Made by a program: the position numbers and the translations under genes
From: Polyangiaceae bacterium
Lineage (GTDB): Bacteria; Myxococcota_A; Polyangia; Polyangiales; Polyangiaceae
Assembly: GCA_020846005.1 (NCBI GenBank)
Contig: JADLEQ010000007.1
Coordinates: forward strand, 18,120-82,119
DNA length: 64,000 nt
Reading direction: 5' to 3'
Part shown: positions 18,144 through 26,465 of the stretch, in pieces
How the letters are laid out: every line of letters starts with the position of its first letter
Position numbering within the stretch: the stretch's first letter is position 1
The notes under the pieces: model-generated
The model's database searches: none
Told to the model about the DNA's origin: nothing
Seen by the model: the letters and a program-made list of their open reading frames with translations, nothing else

Positions 18144-19919
18144 ATGCGCGCCTCCGTCCCTCGCCCGTCCTTCGCTGACCGCGTCGCCTGGATCACCGGA
18201 GCCGGCACCGGCATCGGGCGCGCGTGCGCGGTCGAGCTCGCCAGGCGCGGGGCGAGCGTCGCGGTGTCCGGGCGCCGCGAGGCCGAGCTCGAGCGCGTCG
18301 CCGCCGAGGTGCGCGCGACCGGTGCGCGCGCGCTCGTCGTGCCGTGCGACGTGACCCGTGAGGAGCAGGTGGTCGCGGCGGTGGCGCGCGCCGGCGCCGA
18401 GCTCGGCCGGCTCGATGTCGTGATCGCCAACGCGGGCTTCTCCGTGGCGGGGCGGATCGCCGACCTCTCGCTCGACGACTGGCGGCGGCAGCTCGAGATC
18501 AACGTGCTCGGCCTCGTCGCGACGGTGAAGCACGCGCTCCCTGCGCTCACGGCGACGGGGGGCCGCATCGTGCTCGTCGGGAGCGTGAGCGCGTACCTCG
18601 CCACGCCGGGGCTCGGCGCGTACGCGGCCTCCAAGCACGCCGTGCGCGCGATCGGCGAGACGCTCGCGGCCGAGCTCGCGGGCTCCGGCGTGAGCTGCAC
18701 CACGGTGCACCCCGGCTTCGTCGAGAGCGAGATCGCGCGAGTCGACAACCAGGGTCGGCATCACCCCGAGCGCCGGGATCCGCGCCCGCGGCGGCTGATG
18801 TGGACGGCCGAGGCCGCCGCGCGCGCCATCGTCGACGCCGCGGAGGCGCGGCGGCGCGAGCTGGTCTTCACCGGTCACGGTAGGGCCGCCGTCGCGATCG
18901 CCCGCCACCTGCCGGGCGCGCCCGCGCTCGCGCTCTCGATCGGCGAACGTCGACGCGGCCAGGGGCGCGCGCGGGCGCGAGCTCCCGGCGAGCCCGGGGC
19001 GCTGGAGGCCGCCGCGCCGATCGAGCTCGCGCCGGCTCCCGAGGTGATCGCCGGCGAGCGCTCGCTCGCTTCGCTGTACGCGCGGGCGCTCCTGGTCGCC
19101 GCGCGGCGGCGCGAGGGCGCGTTCGCCGGCGACTCCCTGCCCGCGCTCGCGGCGCGCCAGCGCGCCGTGGTGGTCGAGCCCGCGCGCGTGGAGGCGTACC
19201 GCGCCGTGTGCGGGCCGGTCGCGGGCGTCGCGCCGCCGCCCGCGTGGGCCGAGACGCTGTTCCTCGGGCCGATGGCCCGCGTCGTGACGGATCCGGCGTT
19301 CCCCCTCAGCCCGCTCGGGCTCATCCACGTCGGCCAGCGGATCGTCCAGCGGCGACCGCTGGAGGTCGGGCGCGCGTACGACGTGGTGTGCCGCCTCGCC
19401 GCGGCGCGACGCGGCCCGCGCGGGATCGAGCTCGAGTTCGGGCTCGTCGTCGAGGAGGCCGACGGCGAGCCGGTGTGGGAGGGGCTCACCCGCGTCCTGT
19501 CTCGCGCTGCGGCGGTCCGCGGCGGGGGTGGGACGGCACGGCGCGACGCGGCCGCCCCGCTCGCCGGCGGCCGCGAGGTCGAGCTCGTGGCCCCGAGCTC
19601 GGCGGGCGTCGACTACGCGCGCGTCTCGGGCGACTGGAATCCCCACCATCTCTGGCCCGTGACGGCGCGCCCGCTCGGTTACGAGCGGCCCATCGCGCAC
19701 GGCATGTGGCTGCTCGCGCGCGCGCTCGGCGTGATCGACGGCGTGGTCTCGCTCGCCGGGCCGCTGGTCGTCGAGTGCGCGTTCAAGCGTCCCCTGTATC
19801 TGCCGGGGAGCGCGCGCCTCCGCCACACGACCCGGCCGCTCGCGGAGGCAGCGGTGGAGTTCGAGGTGCGCGATCCGCGCGGGGCGCCTCACCTGGTCGG
19901 TACGGTCACCGCCGGCTAG
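18144..19919 (+). CDS. fusion of short-chain dehydrogenase and MaoC-like hydratase domains
   Basis: A 591-aa protein. Residues 10-270 are a classical SDR: cofactor motif TGAGTGIG (18-25), NAG (96-98), Ser147/149, and the catalytic Y160-AAS-K164. After an Ala/Arg-rich linker, residues about 345-591 form a double hot-dog unit. The hydratase-2 motif YARVSGDWNPHH (491-502) is intact, with Asp497 and His502 as the expected catalytic pair. The SDR half would oxidise or reduce a 3-hydroxy/keto group and the MaoC half would hydrate an enoyl thioester, so one chain may do two consecutive steps of a fatty-acyl or polyketide-like pathway. The substrate is not known. The ATG at 18144 follows a 114-bp gap. 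Confidence 0.88.
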   Translation: MRASVPRPSFADRVAWITGAGTGIGRACAVELARRGASVAVSGRREAELERVAAEVRATGARALVVPCDVTREEQVVAAVARAGAELGRLDVVIANAGFSVAGRIADLSLDDWRRQLEINVLGLVATVKHALPALTATGGRIVLVGSVSAYLATPGLGAYAASKHAVRAIGETLAAELAGSGVSCTTVHPGFVESEIARVDNQGRHHPERRDPRPRRLMWTAEAAARAIVDAAEARRRELVFTGHGRAAVAIARHLPGAPALALSIGERRRGQGRARARAPGEPGALEAAAPIELAPAPEVIAGERSLASLYARALLVAARRREGAFAGDSLPALAARQRAVVVEPARVEAYRAVCGPVAGVAPPPAWAETLFLGPMARVVTDPAFPLSPLGLIHVGQRIVQRRPLEVGRAYDVVCRLAAARRGPRGIELEFGLVVEEADGEPVWEGLTRVLSRAAAVRGGGGTARRDAAAPLAGGREVELVAPSSAGVDYARVSGDWNPHHLWPVTARPLGYERPIAHGMWLLARALGVIDGVVSLAGPLVVECAFKRPLYLPGSARLRHTTRPLAEAAVEFEVRDPRGAPHLVGTVTAG

Positions 19920-19940
19920 CGCGGCGCACCCGCGCCGCGC
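19919..19940. terminator. candidate hairpin terminator between convergent genes
   Basis: A perfect 9-bp stem GCGCGGCGC / GCGCCGCGC with a 4-nt loop (ACCC) lies between the stop of the SDR/MaoC gene and that of the RES toxin gene. There is no T-run. It could terminate both transcripts. Confidence 0.45.
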
Positions 19941-19949
19941 GCGCGCAGA

Positions 19950-20708
19950 CTAGATCGCCGGGCGCGGGAGCTGGCCTCGCACGAGGAACGCTCGTCGCTC
20001 GAACCGGTGGCTCTCGTGGCGGAGGAAGTCGCGCCGGCTCAGCTCGACCGCGTCGCGCGTCACCACGCAGTGCCACGTGGTGAACCGGCGGGGCCGGCTC
20101 GAGGCGAAGGCCTCGGGCTCCAGCACCGCGACGGCGGTCCCGCCGTCCGGATCGCGCGCCGAGCGGTAGAGCAGCACGCCGATGCGCGCCTCGCGAGCGC
20201 TCCGACCGAGCCTCTGGCTCGCGGCGTAGGAGGTCGGGGACGACACCTGGGAGAGGCTCGCCGCGAGCGCGGCCCGCGTGAGGTCGACGCCACGAGGCGT
20301 GCGGAGCCGCGCCTCGAACGCGGTGAGCTGCAGCTCCAGCCGGGGGAGCGCGGCGCGCGTGCCCTCGAGGAACACGAGGCGGTAGTACGCGACCTCCGCG
20401 AGCGCGGTGCGCACGCTCCTGGCGCCGTACCAGATCCCGCGCGCGAACCGCGTGCCGAAGCGCGAGCCGTGCCGGAGCGGAGGGTAGCGGAATGGGGTCG
20501 CGAGCAGGTAGTGGAGGTGCCCGGCGCCGGGCGGTGGCGCGGGCTTCGCGGCGTCGATCGCGGCCTCGAGCACCAGGTGCTCGGCGTCGGAGTCGACCAG
20601 CTTGCGCGTCGCGATCTGGTGCTGACCCTCGACGACGCGCCACGCCTCGAGCCCCAGCGGGCGCGCGGCGCGCGCGAGGAGCTCGGTCGCCGTGCGCGAG
20701 GCGCTCAC
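19950..20708 (-). CDS. RES-domain toxin
   Basis: About 252 aa. The RES triad is recognisable: Arg83 in GSRFG, Glu105 in ALAEVAYYR and Ser183 in YRSARDPDGG, with Y94 in GIWYGA. The ~75-residue N-terminal extension (WRVVEGQHQ...LVDSDAEH) is typical of one RES subgroup. RES toxins of ParT/MbcT type degrade or modify NAD+ and stop growth. The GTG start at 20708 overlaps the stop of the antitoxin gene (GTGA), so the two are translationally coupled. The gene is convergent with the SDR/MaoC gene. Confidence 0.9.
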   Translation of the reverse strand: MSASRTATELLARAARPLGLEAWRVVEGQHQIATRKLVDSDAEHLVLEAAIDAAKPAPPPGAGHLHYLLATPFRYPPLRHGSRFGTRFARGIWYGARSVRTALAEVAYYRLVFLEGTRAALPRLELQLTAFEARLRTPRGVDLTRAALAASLSQVSSPTSYAASQRLGRSAREARIGVLLYRSARDPDGGTAVAVLEPEAFASSRPRRFTTWHCVVTRDAVELSRRDFLRHESHRFERRAFLVRGQLPRPAI

Positions 20709-21079
20709 GTGCGACCTCGCAGCGCGTCGAGGTACTCGACGACGCGCACCAGCCCCTCCACCCGCCCCACGAGCTCGGCCGGGGCGCCGCCGAGGTGGTC
20801 GTTCTCTGCTCGGAACCACGCCCTTGCCGCCGCCACGTCGCCCCCCACGAGGGAATCCAGGCTACGGTAAAGGCGCAGGAACAGGAGCGCGAGCTCGCCC
20901 TCCTTCGACTCGATCTCGATGGTGCGGCTCCTGCCGAGTCGCGACAGCGAAGACGCGCTCACGCCCACGACGGCGGCGAGCTCGCGCTGGCCCATGCCCA
21001 GCAGCTCCGCCGCTCGCAACGTCGCGCGCGTGACGACCCCGGACGAGTCGGCCTGGGGGCGAGGGGCCGTCCGCGCCAT
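20705..21079 (-). CDS. Xre/MbcA/ParS-type antitoxin
   Basis: A 124-aa antitoxin partner for the RES toxin. Residues about 15-52 form an Xre-like helix-turn-helix (MGQRELAAVVGVSASSLSRL). The C-terminal part (about 75-122) is the MbcA/ParS toxin-binding domain, with the family's landmark RAWFRAENDHLGGAPAELV followed by a helix (VEGLVRVVEYLDALRG). Such antitoxins bind the RES toxin and repress their own promoter. The ATG at 21079 is preceded by GTTTCAGGTGCAAC, which has mirrored GTT/AAC ends and could be part of the operator. Antitoxin-first gene order is the usual one. Confidence 0.92.
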   Translation of the reverse strand: MARTAPRPQADSSGVVTRATLRAAELLGMGQRELAAVVGVSASSLSRLGRSRTIEIESKEGELALLFLRLYRSLDSLVGGDVAAARAWFRAENDHLGGAPAELVGRVEGLVRVVEYLDALRGRT

Positions 21080-21146
21080 GTTGCACCTGAAACGATGGCG
21101 CGAGCGCGCGTCAACTGCAAGCCGCGGCGCGGGCGGCCCGGGGGGC

Positions 21147-22073
21147 TCAAGGCTCGGCCCGCGCGCGCGCCGCGTGGAGGTGCCGATCCAGCTCGCGCTG
21201 GAGCCCGCGGGGGGCCGACCAAGCGTATCGGCAGAGCCCCCACATCGCGATCGCCGCCGGCCACACGACGCTCGGGGACTCCGAGACGCCTGTCAGCTCC
21301 AGCGTGAGCGGCAGCACCAGGCCCGCCCCGAGCAGCAGCTTCGCGCCGCCGGCGCGGTCACCGTGGCCGAAGAACACCGACGCGCGGAACGCCCAGCCGC
21401 TGGGCGCCCAGCGCCGCGACTTCACCGCCGCCAGCAGGCGCAAGGCGTCGCGGGAGCCGGGCGCCGCTGCCAGCACCCAGGCCGCGAGGTCGCGCGCGTG
21501 AGTCGCCTCGCCGTCGTCGAGGTGGAGCCAGCCGCTCAGCAGCAGCGCTCCCCGGTCGCGCGGCTCGTTGTCGAGCGCCGTCTCTGCGTGCTCGATCGCC
21601 GCCGCTCGATCGCCACGGGCCCGCGCGACGCCGCCGAGGACGACCTGGGCCGGGGCGCTCTCGGGCGCGAGCTGCAGGGCGTGGGCGGCACACGACGCCG
21701 CGGCGGCGAGGTCCCCCAGGCGGAGGTACAGCGCGGCGGCCTGCTCCACCACTAGGGCGTCGTCGGCGGCGGCGGCGAGCGCCTCGTGCAGGTGGGATCG
21801 GGCCCGGCCCCCGCCAGGTGCCACCAGCGCGCACGCGAGGTTCGCGAGCGGCGACCCCGGCGCCGCCACGAGCGCGCGCTCCGCCTCGACCGCAGCCGCG
21901 CGTCGCCGATCCGCGTGGGAGAGCGCGATCGAGAGCAGCGCGTGCCCGGCGGCGTCGTTCGGCGCGAGGGTGAGCGCCCGCCGCACGCGGTCGATGGCGC
22001 CGGCGGCGTCGCCGCGTCGCAGCCGGCGGCGGCCGAGCGCGAGGAGGCGAGCGACGCGCCGGACCGACGTCAA
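21147..22073 (-). CDS. TPR-repeat protein with C-terminal membrane segment
   Basis: About 308 aa. Helical repeats of TPR type fill most of it (for example GDAAGAIDRVRRALTLAPNDAAG, GDLAAAASCAAHALQLAPESAPA, GDRAAAIEHAETALDNEPRDRGA). The C-terminus is hydrophobic (LLLGAGLVLPLTLEL...VVWPAAIAMWGLCRYAW), which would anchor it in the membrane. No ATG or GTG is available near the coding start; the TTG at 22073 overlaps the stop of the upstream membrane protein (TTGA) and is the best choice. TPRs bind partner proteins; here the partner is probably the membrane protein encoded just upstream. No specific role can be assigned. Confidence 0.75.
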   Translation of the reverse strand: MTSVRRVARLLALGRRRLRRGDAAGAIDRVRRALTLAPNDAAGHALLSIALSHADRRRAAAVEAERALVAAPGSPLANLACALVAPGGGRARSHLHEALAAAADDALVVEQAAALYLRLGDLAAAASCAAHALQLAPESAPAQVVLGGVARARGDRAAAIEHAETALDNEPRDRGALLLSGWLHLDDGEATHARDLAAWVLAAAPGSRDALRLLAAVKSRRWAPSGWAFRASVFFGHGDRAGGAKLLLGAGLVLPLTLELTGVSESPSVVWPAAIAMWGLCRYAWSAPRGLQRELDRHLHAARARAEP

Positions 22074-22612
22074 AGCGAGACCACCAGACCCATGGCGGCA
22101 ATCGAGGCGGTGGTCCGCATCGCGACCGCCACGACGACCGCGCGAAGCCCGGCCAGGCAGACGACGGCGGGCCAGCCCGGCACCACCCGACGCCCGGCCT
22201 CCAGATGGCGCCGAAAACCGGTGACCTGCGAGCGGTAGATGGCGTACGCCGCCGCCAGCGTGATCCCGCGCAGCAGGACCACCCAGAGCGCGAACGCGCG
22301 CTCCGTGACCCCATCCGCGGCGAGCAGGATCCCGGCGAAGACGACCAGTATGCCGAGACCGGCGATCGCCGACGCCGCGATCGCCGTCTCGCGCCGCCTC
22401 GTGGGCGAGCTGATCGCCCAGCCGTTCAAGACCATCCACGCGAGCCCCAGCACCGATCCCGCGCAGACGGTGGCCAGCACGGGCGCGAACGGATCCACGA
22501 CGAGCCTCGGGAACAACGGCCGGCTCGGCTCGTCGACGATCACGTAGGCCGGCGCGGCGCGTCGCGCCGGCGGGCGGAAGCCCGTGGCTCCGGTCGCGGC
22601 GTCCTCACTCAT
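22070..22612 (-). CDS. small multi-pass membrane protein
   Basis: A 180-aa protein with about four predicted membrane helices, e.g. PVLATVCAGSVLGLAWMVL, AIAGLGILVVFAGILLA, FALWVVLLRGITLAAAYAI and AVVCLAGLRAVVVAVAM. The N-terminal ~30 residues are polar. I do not recognise a family. It is coupled by a 4-nt overlap to the TPR gene that follows. No clear ribosome binding site precedes the ATG at 22612. Confidence 0.7.
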   Translation of the reverse strand: MSEDAATGATGFRPPARRAAPAYVIVDEPSRPLFPRLVVDPFAPVLATVCAGSVLGLAWMVLNGWAISSPTRRRETAIAASAIAGLGILVVFAGILLAADGVTERAFALWVVLLRGITLAAAYAIYRSQVTGFRRHLEAGRRVVPGWPAVVCLAGLRAVVVAVAMRTTASIAAMGLVVSL

Positions 22613-22694
22613 GCGGGGAGAGCCTACCAGGGGAGAGGGTGACCCGCGACGGGACCCCCTGCGCTGCTCCCGACTCGCCCGCGGGCGCCCGCCC

Positions 22695-24047
22695 TCAGAC
22701 GAGCACGAGGTCGTCCACGTCCGTCGCCTGCTCGGCGGCGATCGTGCTCGTCTCCTCGTCGCGCTTCACGGCGACCTCGTACAGCTCGGCCAGCAAGGTC
22801 GGGTGCTTGCGCACCAGGTCCATGAAGGACGCCTGCGGCAGGTGGAGCGTGATCGTCGGTGTCACCGCGACGACGTCGGCGTTCGCCGCGCGGCGCAGGA
22901 CGAGCGCGACCTCGCCCACGCTGTCGCCGATGCCGAGCCGCGCGATCTCGGTGTCGCCGTCGGCCTCGCGATGGATCACGGCGACCTCGCCGGACGCGAT
23001 GAGGTGCATCCCCTCGGAGCTCTCGCCCTGCGTGATGAGGCGCTGCCCCTGCTCGAACGCCCTCGGGAGGAACCGCTCCATCACGGCGGGGCGCTCGCTC
23101 GCGTCCACGGCGCCCAGGATGGGGCTGTGGCGCATCAGGTTCTCGAGCATCCGTCGGTGGCAGTGCTCGGCGAATTCCGCGGCCAGCTCGGGTGACCTCT
23201 CCGCGATGGAGTCCAGGGACTCCTTGTGCGCGACGAGGAGCACGCTCGGGCGCTTGGCGATCACGTGCGCGGCGCGCGGCGAGCGCGAGAGGAGGCTCAT
23301 CTCGCCGATCAGCGCCCCGGCGCCGAGCCGCGCGAGCAGCACGGGCGCGCCCGTCTGTCGGTCGTTGCGCACGACCTCGAGCTCGCCCCGCCCGAGGACG
23401 TAGGCCTCGGCCCCTACCGTCCCCTGCTCGATGATGCGGGTGTTCGTCTTCACCACCATCGGCTCGAACGCCTCGACGATGGCGCGCAGGGCGTCCTGCC
23501 CGAGCGCCGAGAACAGCGGCTGTGCGCGGAACTGGGTGACGCCGGTGCCGGCGCGGTCCGTCTCCAGCGCGAGCGTCGCCTCGTCGATCACGCCGCGCGC
23601 CTCAGCGACGAGCGCGTCGCGCGCGAGCCCGGCCGCGAGCGGCCGCGTCTCCGCGGCGGCGCCGGGCATCGCGGGCGGCGCGCCCGGGCTGATGCGCTTG
23701 CTGCCGCGCGAGAACGCGGCCGCCACCTCGTCGAAGCGCTGCGCGGCGTCCTGGCCCTGGTCGGCCAGGTCGGCACAGCAGGCGACGGAGAGGGCGAGGT
23801 TGCCCGAGTCGATGGCGCGGGCGAGGGCCACGTCGTACGCGGAGTAGGCGAGCGCGGGCTCTCCGAGCGCGACCAGCGCGCGGCCGAGGACGAAGAGCTC
23901 GGTGGCGCCGCCGCGGCCCGCCCGCGCGACCGGCACCGCGAAGCGGAGCGCGCCCTCGTCGTCGCCAGCGACCACCGCCTCGAGCGCGCGATCGAGGGAC
24001 GACAGTGCAGAGTCGGAATCGGGGAGCGGAGGAGGTGCGTCGCCCAT
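22695..24047 (-). CDS. protein with helical N-terminus and two cyclic-nucleotide-binding domains
   Basis: 450 aa. The N-terminal ~120 residues are TPR-like helices (LFVLGRALVALGEPALAYSAYDVALARA). Two cNMP-binding (Crp/PKA-R type) beta-barrels follow, about residues 175-295 and 308-420. Family marks are GELEVVRND, LGAGALIGEMSLLSRSPRAAHV in the first and GEVAVIHREADGDTEIARLGIGDSVGEVALVLRRAANADV in the second. The phosphate-binding cassette (GE-S/V-L-...-R-A) is recognisable in both. There is no HTH, so it is not a Crp-type transcription factor; it may be a regulatory subunit. ATG start at 24047. Confidence 0.85.
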   Translation of the reverse strand: MGDAPPPLPDSDSALSSLDRALEAVVAGDDEGALRFAVPVARAGRGGATELFVLGRALVALGEPALAYSAYDVALARAIDSGNLALSVACCADLADQGQDAAQRFDEVAAAFSRGSKRISPGAPPAMPGAAAETRPLAAGLARDALVAEARGVIDEATLALETDRAGTGVTQFRAQPLFSALGQDALRAIVEAFEPMVVKTNTRIIEQGTVGAEAYVLGRGELEVVRNDRQTGAPVLLARLGAGALIGEMSLLSRSPRAAHVIAKRPSVLLVAHKESLDSIAERSPELAAEFAEHCHRRMLENLMRHSPILGAVDASERPAVMERFLPRAFEQGQRLITQGESSEGMHLIASGEVAVIHREADGDTEIARLGIGDSVGEVALVLRRAANADVVAVTPTITLHLPQASFMDLVRKHPTLLAELYEVAVKRDEETSTIAAEQATDVDDLVLV

Positions 24048-24089
24048 CGCCCGCGGACGCTACCACGATCGAGCGCGGGGCGGGGCGCG

Positions 24090-25151
24090 TCAGTCCTGGT
24101 GACGGCCCTCGCGCGACCGGGCGAGCGCCTGCGTGAGGGCGTCCGCCGTGGCGCCCACGATGGGCACCACGCTCGGGTAGTCCATCCTCGCCGGCCCGAT
24201 CACGCCGACCGCGCCGGCGGGGCGACCTTCCTCCTCCTGGTAGCGCGCGGCGACCACGCTCACGGGGAAGCCGACGTGGTCGCCCGTCTCGTTGCCGAGG
24301 AACACCTGGACGCGCTCGGTCGCGGCGAGCTCCTCGACCAACGCCACCAGCCGCTCGCGCTCCTCGAGCGCCTGGAGCAGGCCGCGCACGTCGGCGTCCT
24401 GCCCCGGGGCGGCGCGCTCGAGCAGCCGGGCGCGCCCCTCGATGATCACGTCGGCGCCGCGGTCCCCCCGCTCGACGGTCGCGCCGACGAGGCGGGCGCC
24501 GACCTCGAGCAGCGCAGCGAGCTCGTCGCGCCGCTGGCTCACTACGTCGGCCAGGTGGTCACGCACCTCGCTCACGGTACGGCCGGGGACGATCTCCTCG
24601 AGCACGTTGTGCAGCCGCTCGAGATCCGACGCGCCGAGCGGACGATCGACGTGGACGAAGCGGTTCTCGACCGAGCCGTCTCCGAACACCAGCACGCCGA
24701 CCAGCTCGCCGGGCCGCGCCGGCACGAAGCGCAGGTTGAGCAGCGTGCGGGCCTCGACCCGCGGGCGCACGACGACCGCGGCCGAGCCGGTGAGGTCGGC
24801 GAGCAGGCGGCCGGAGGCCCGCGCCAGATCCGCGCCCGGTGACTGGTCCTCGAACCACTCGCGGATCCGCGCCGCTTCGTCCACGCTGAGCTCGCGGACG
24901 CGCATCAAGGCGTCGATGAACAACCGGAGCGCCGCCTCGGTGGGCACTCGACCAGCCGACGTGTGCGGTTGAGCCAGGAACCCGGCGTCCTCGAGGTCGG
25001 CGAGGACGTTTCGGATCGTCGCGGCGGAGAGGTCGAAGCCGTGCTTGCGCGTGAGCGTCCGGCTGCCGACGGGCTCGCCCGTCGCCAGGTACTCGGTCAC
25101 GACCGCGTAGAGGACGGCCCGCGCACGCTTCGAGAGGGGGTCCACGTCCAT
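24090..25151 (-). CDS. hrcA: heat-inducible transcription repressor HrcA
   Basis: 353 aa. The N-terminal winged helix (LSAATIRNVLADLEDAGFLAQPHTSAGRVPT) carries the HrcA signature, and the C-terminal half has VVVRPRVEARTLLNLRFV and YPSVVPIVGATADALTQAL. HrcA binds the CIRCE element and represses groESL/dnaK operons; GroEL helps it fold. No grpE, dnaK, dnaJ or groEL lies nearby. I find no CIRCE (TTAGCACTC-N9-GAGTGCTAA) in the 272 bp upstream, so its targets must be elsewhere. ATG start at 25151. Confidence 0.95.
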   Translation of the reverse strand: MDVDPLSKRARAVLYAVVTEYLATGEPVGSRTLTRKHGFDLSAATIRNVLADLEDAGFLAQPHTSAGRVPTEAALRLFIDALMRVRELSVDEAARIREWFEDQSPGADLARASGRLLADLTGSAAVVVRPRVEARTLLNLRFVPARPGELVGVLVFGDGSVENRFVHVDRPLGASDLERLHNVLEEIVPGRTVSEVRDHLADVVSQRRDELAALLEVGARLVGATVERGDRGADVIIEGRARLLERAAPGQDADVRGLLQALEERERLVALVEELAATERVQVFLGNETGDHVGFPVSVVAARYQEEEGRPAGAVGVIGPARMDYPSVVPIVGATADALTQALARSREGRHQD

Positions 25152-25367
25152 CCACTCTTCGCCTCGACCGGGCTCTGGTCAATCCGGGGCCGGCCCGGCG
25201 GGGCCGCGCCGCGGCGATCTGCCGCTCGGCCGCCCACGGGCGGGGGGGGCTCGGCAGGGCGCCGCCGGCCACCCCCAAACGGCGGGAATTGCGCCTCCCT
25301 ACGCCGCCTCACTGGCGCTGAGCGGCGGCGCTCCGGCGCGGAAGAGGCCGAAACTTCTGCAAGATCC

Positions 25368-25396
25368 TTGACTCCCGCCGCCATGGAAAAGATCAT
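25368..25396 (+). promoter_or_regulatory. candidate sigma70-type promoter
   Basis: TTGACT at 25368-25373 and GATCAT at 25391-25396 are separated by 17 bp (matches 5/6 and 4/6 to the consensus). They lie about 28 bp before the start of the response-regulator gene, in a gap with lower GC than its surroundings. The GGAGGA at 25415-25420 is the likely ribosome binding site. Confidence 0.4.
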
Positions 25397-25423
25397 TCCG
25401 GCGGGCCAGTGCCCGGAGGAATC

Positions 25424-26386
25424 GTGACCACCACTCTGCTCGCGGTCGATGACAGCCGAACCATGCGGAGGGTGCTCGAGATCACCTTCTCCGGGGAGCC
25501 CTATCGCACGCTGCTCGCGGAGAGCGCGGAGCAAGCGAAGGGCATGCTCGGCGAGCGGCCTACCGTCGCGCTCGTCGACGCCGGCCTCCCCGACGGCGCC
25601 GCCTACGAGCTCTGCCGCGCGATCAAGCAGTCCTCGCCGGGGACCTCCGTGCTGATGCTCACCCACAAGGCCGCGCCGCTCGACAAGGCGCGAGGCGCGA
25701 CCGTGGGCGTCGACGACTCGATGGACAAGCCGTTCGACACGCAGCAGCTCCTCGATCGCGTGGCGACGCTCCTGCGCAAGGGGCCGTCCGCCGCCGCGCC
25801 GACGGCCGCCGCGCCCGCGCCGACGCCCTCTCCCGCCGCCGCCCGCGTGGCGCCCGCGGCACCGGCACCCGCGGCCGCGCCGGCCCAGGAGCGCCCGCGA
25901 GCGCAGACCCTCTCGTACGGGGCGGCCGTCCCCGCCCCGGCGCCCGCGCCGGCGCGCACCCCGCAGGTGCCGTCCGCGGCGACCTCGGCCGTTCCGCCGA
26001 CCCCGGCGACGGGGACGCCCGTGGCGCGTCCAGCGCCCGCGGTCGCGCCGGCGCCCGCCCCGGTCGTCGCTCGCCCGGTCGCGCCGGCACCCGCCGCGCC
26101 CGTGGCGCGCCCTGCCGCGCCCGTCGCACCCGCCGCTGCCCAGCCGGCGCCGGCTCCGCAGCGTCCGGTCGCGCCAGCCGCGGCCGCGCCCGCCGAGTCG
26201 CCCCTCGCGTCCGCGGTCGCCGCCAAGGTGGCGCCGCAGCTCCAGCCCCTCGGGCTCACGCCAGCGCAGGTCGAGGCCGTCCTGGCGCTCAGCAAGTCGG
26301 TCGTCGAGCAGGTGGTGTGGGAGGTCGTCCCCGTCCTCGCGGAGACGCTCATCAAGGAAGAGATCCGCCGCCTGACGCGCGAGTGA
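25424..26386 (+). CDS. response regulator with Ala/Pro-rich linker and C-terminal helix
   Basis: About 320 aa. A receiver domain (about 1-120) has D9-D10, phospho-acceptor D52 (VALVDAGLPDG), Thr in VLMLTH and Lys in SMDKPF. A long Ala/Pro/Val low-complexity linker follows (about 125-265). The C-terminal ~50 residues form an amphipathic helix region (EAVLALSKSVVEQVVWEVVPVLAETLIKEEIRRLTRE is its content, in part) that is widespread behind receivers in deltaproteobacteria. GGAGGA four to nine bases upstream favours the GTG at 25424; a GTG at 25409 is also in frame. The output is unknown. valS follows after 79 bp. Confidence 0.85.
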   Translation: MTTTLLAVDDSRTMRRVLEITFSGEPYRTLLAESAEQAKGMLGERPTVALVDAGLPDGAAYELCRAIKQSSPGTSVLMLTHKAAPLDKARGATVGVDDSMDKPFDTQQLLDRVATLLRKGPSAAAPTAAAPAPTPSPAAARVAPAAPAPAAAPAQERPRAQTLSYGAAVPAPAPAPARTPQVPSAATSAVPPTPATGTPVARPAPAVAPAPAPVVARPVAPAPAAPVARPAAPVAPAAAQPAPAPQRPVAPAAAAPAESPLASAVAAKVAPQLQPLGLTPAQVEAVLALSKSVVEQVVWEVVPVLAETLIKEEIRRLTRE

Positions 26387-26465
26387 GGCCGGCCGCGTCG
26401 GCGGCCCCCGGGTCGGCGTGGCGAGGGCGGCGATGCACGTCGCCGGTGCTAGCTTCGCCGCCCGC

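Noticed and set aside
25152..25423. CIRCE operator upstream of hrcA
   Set aside because: No TTAGCACTC-N9-GAGTGCTAA or close variant is present.
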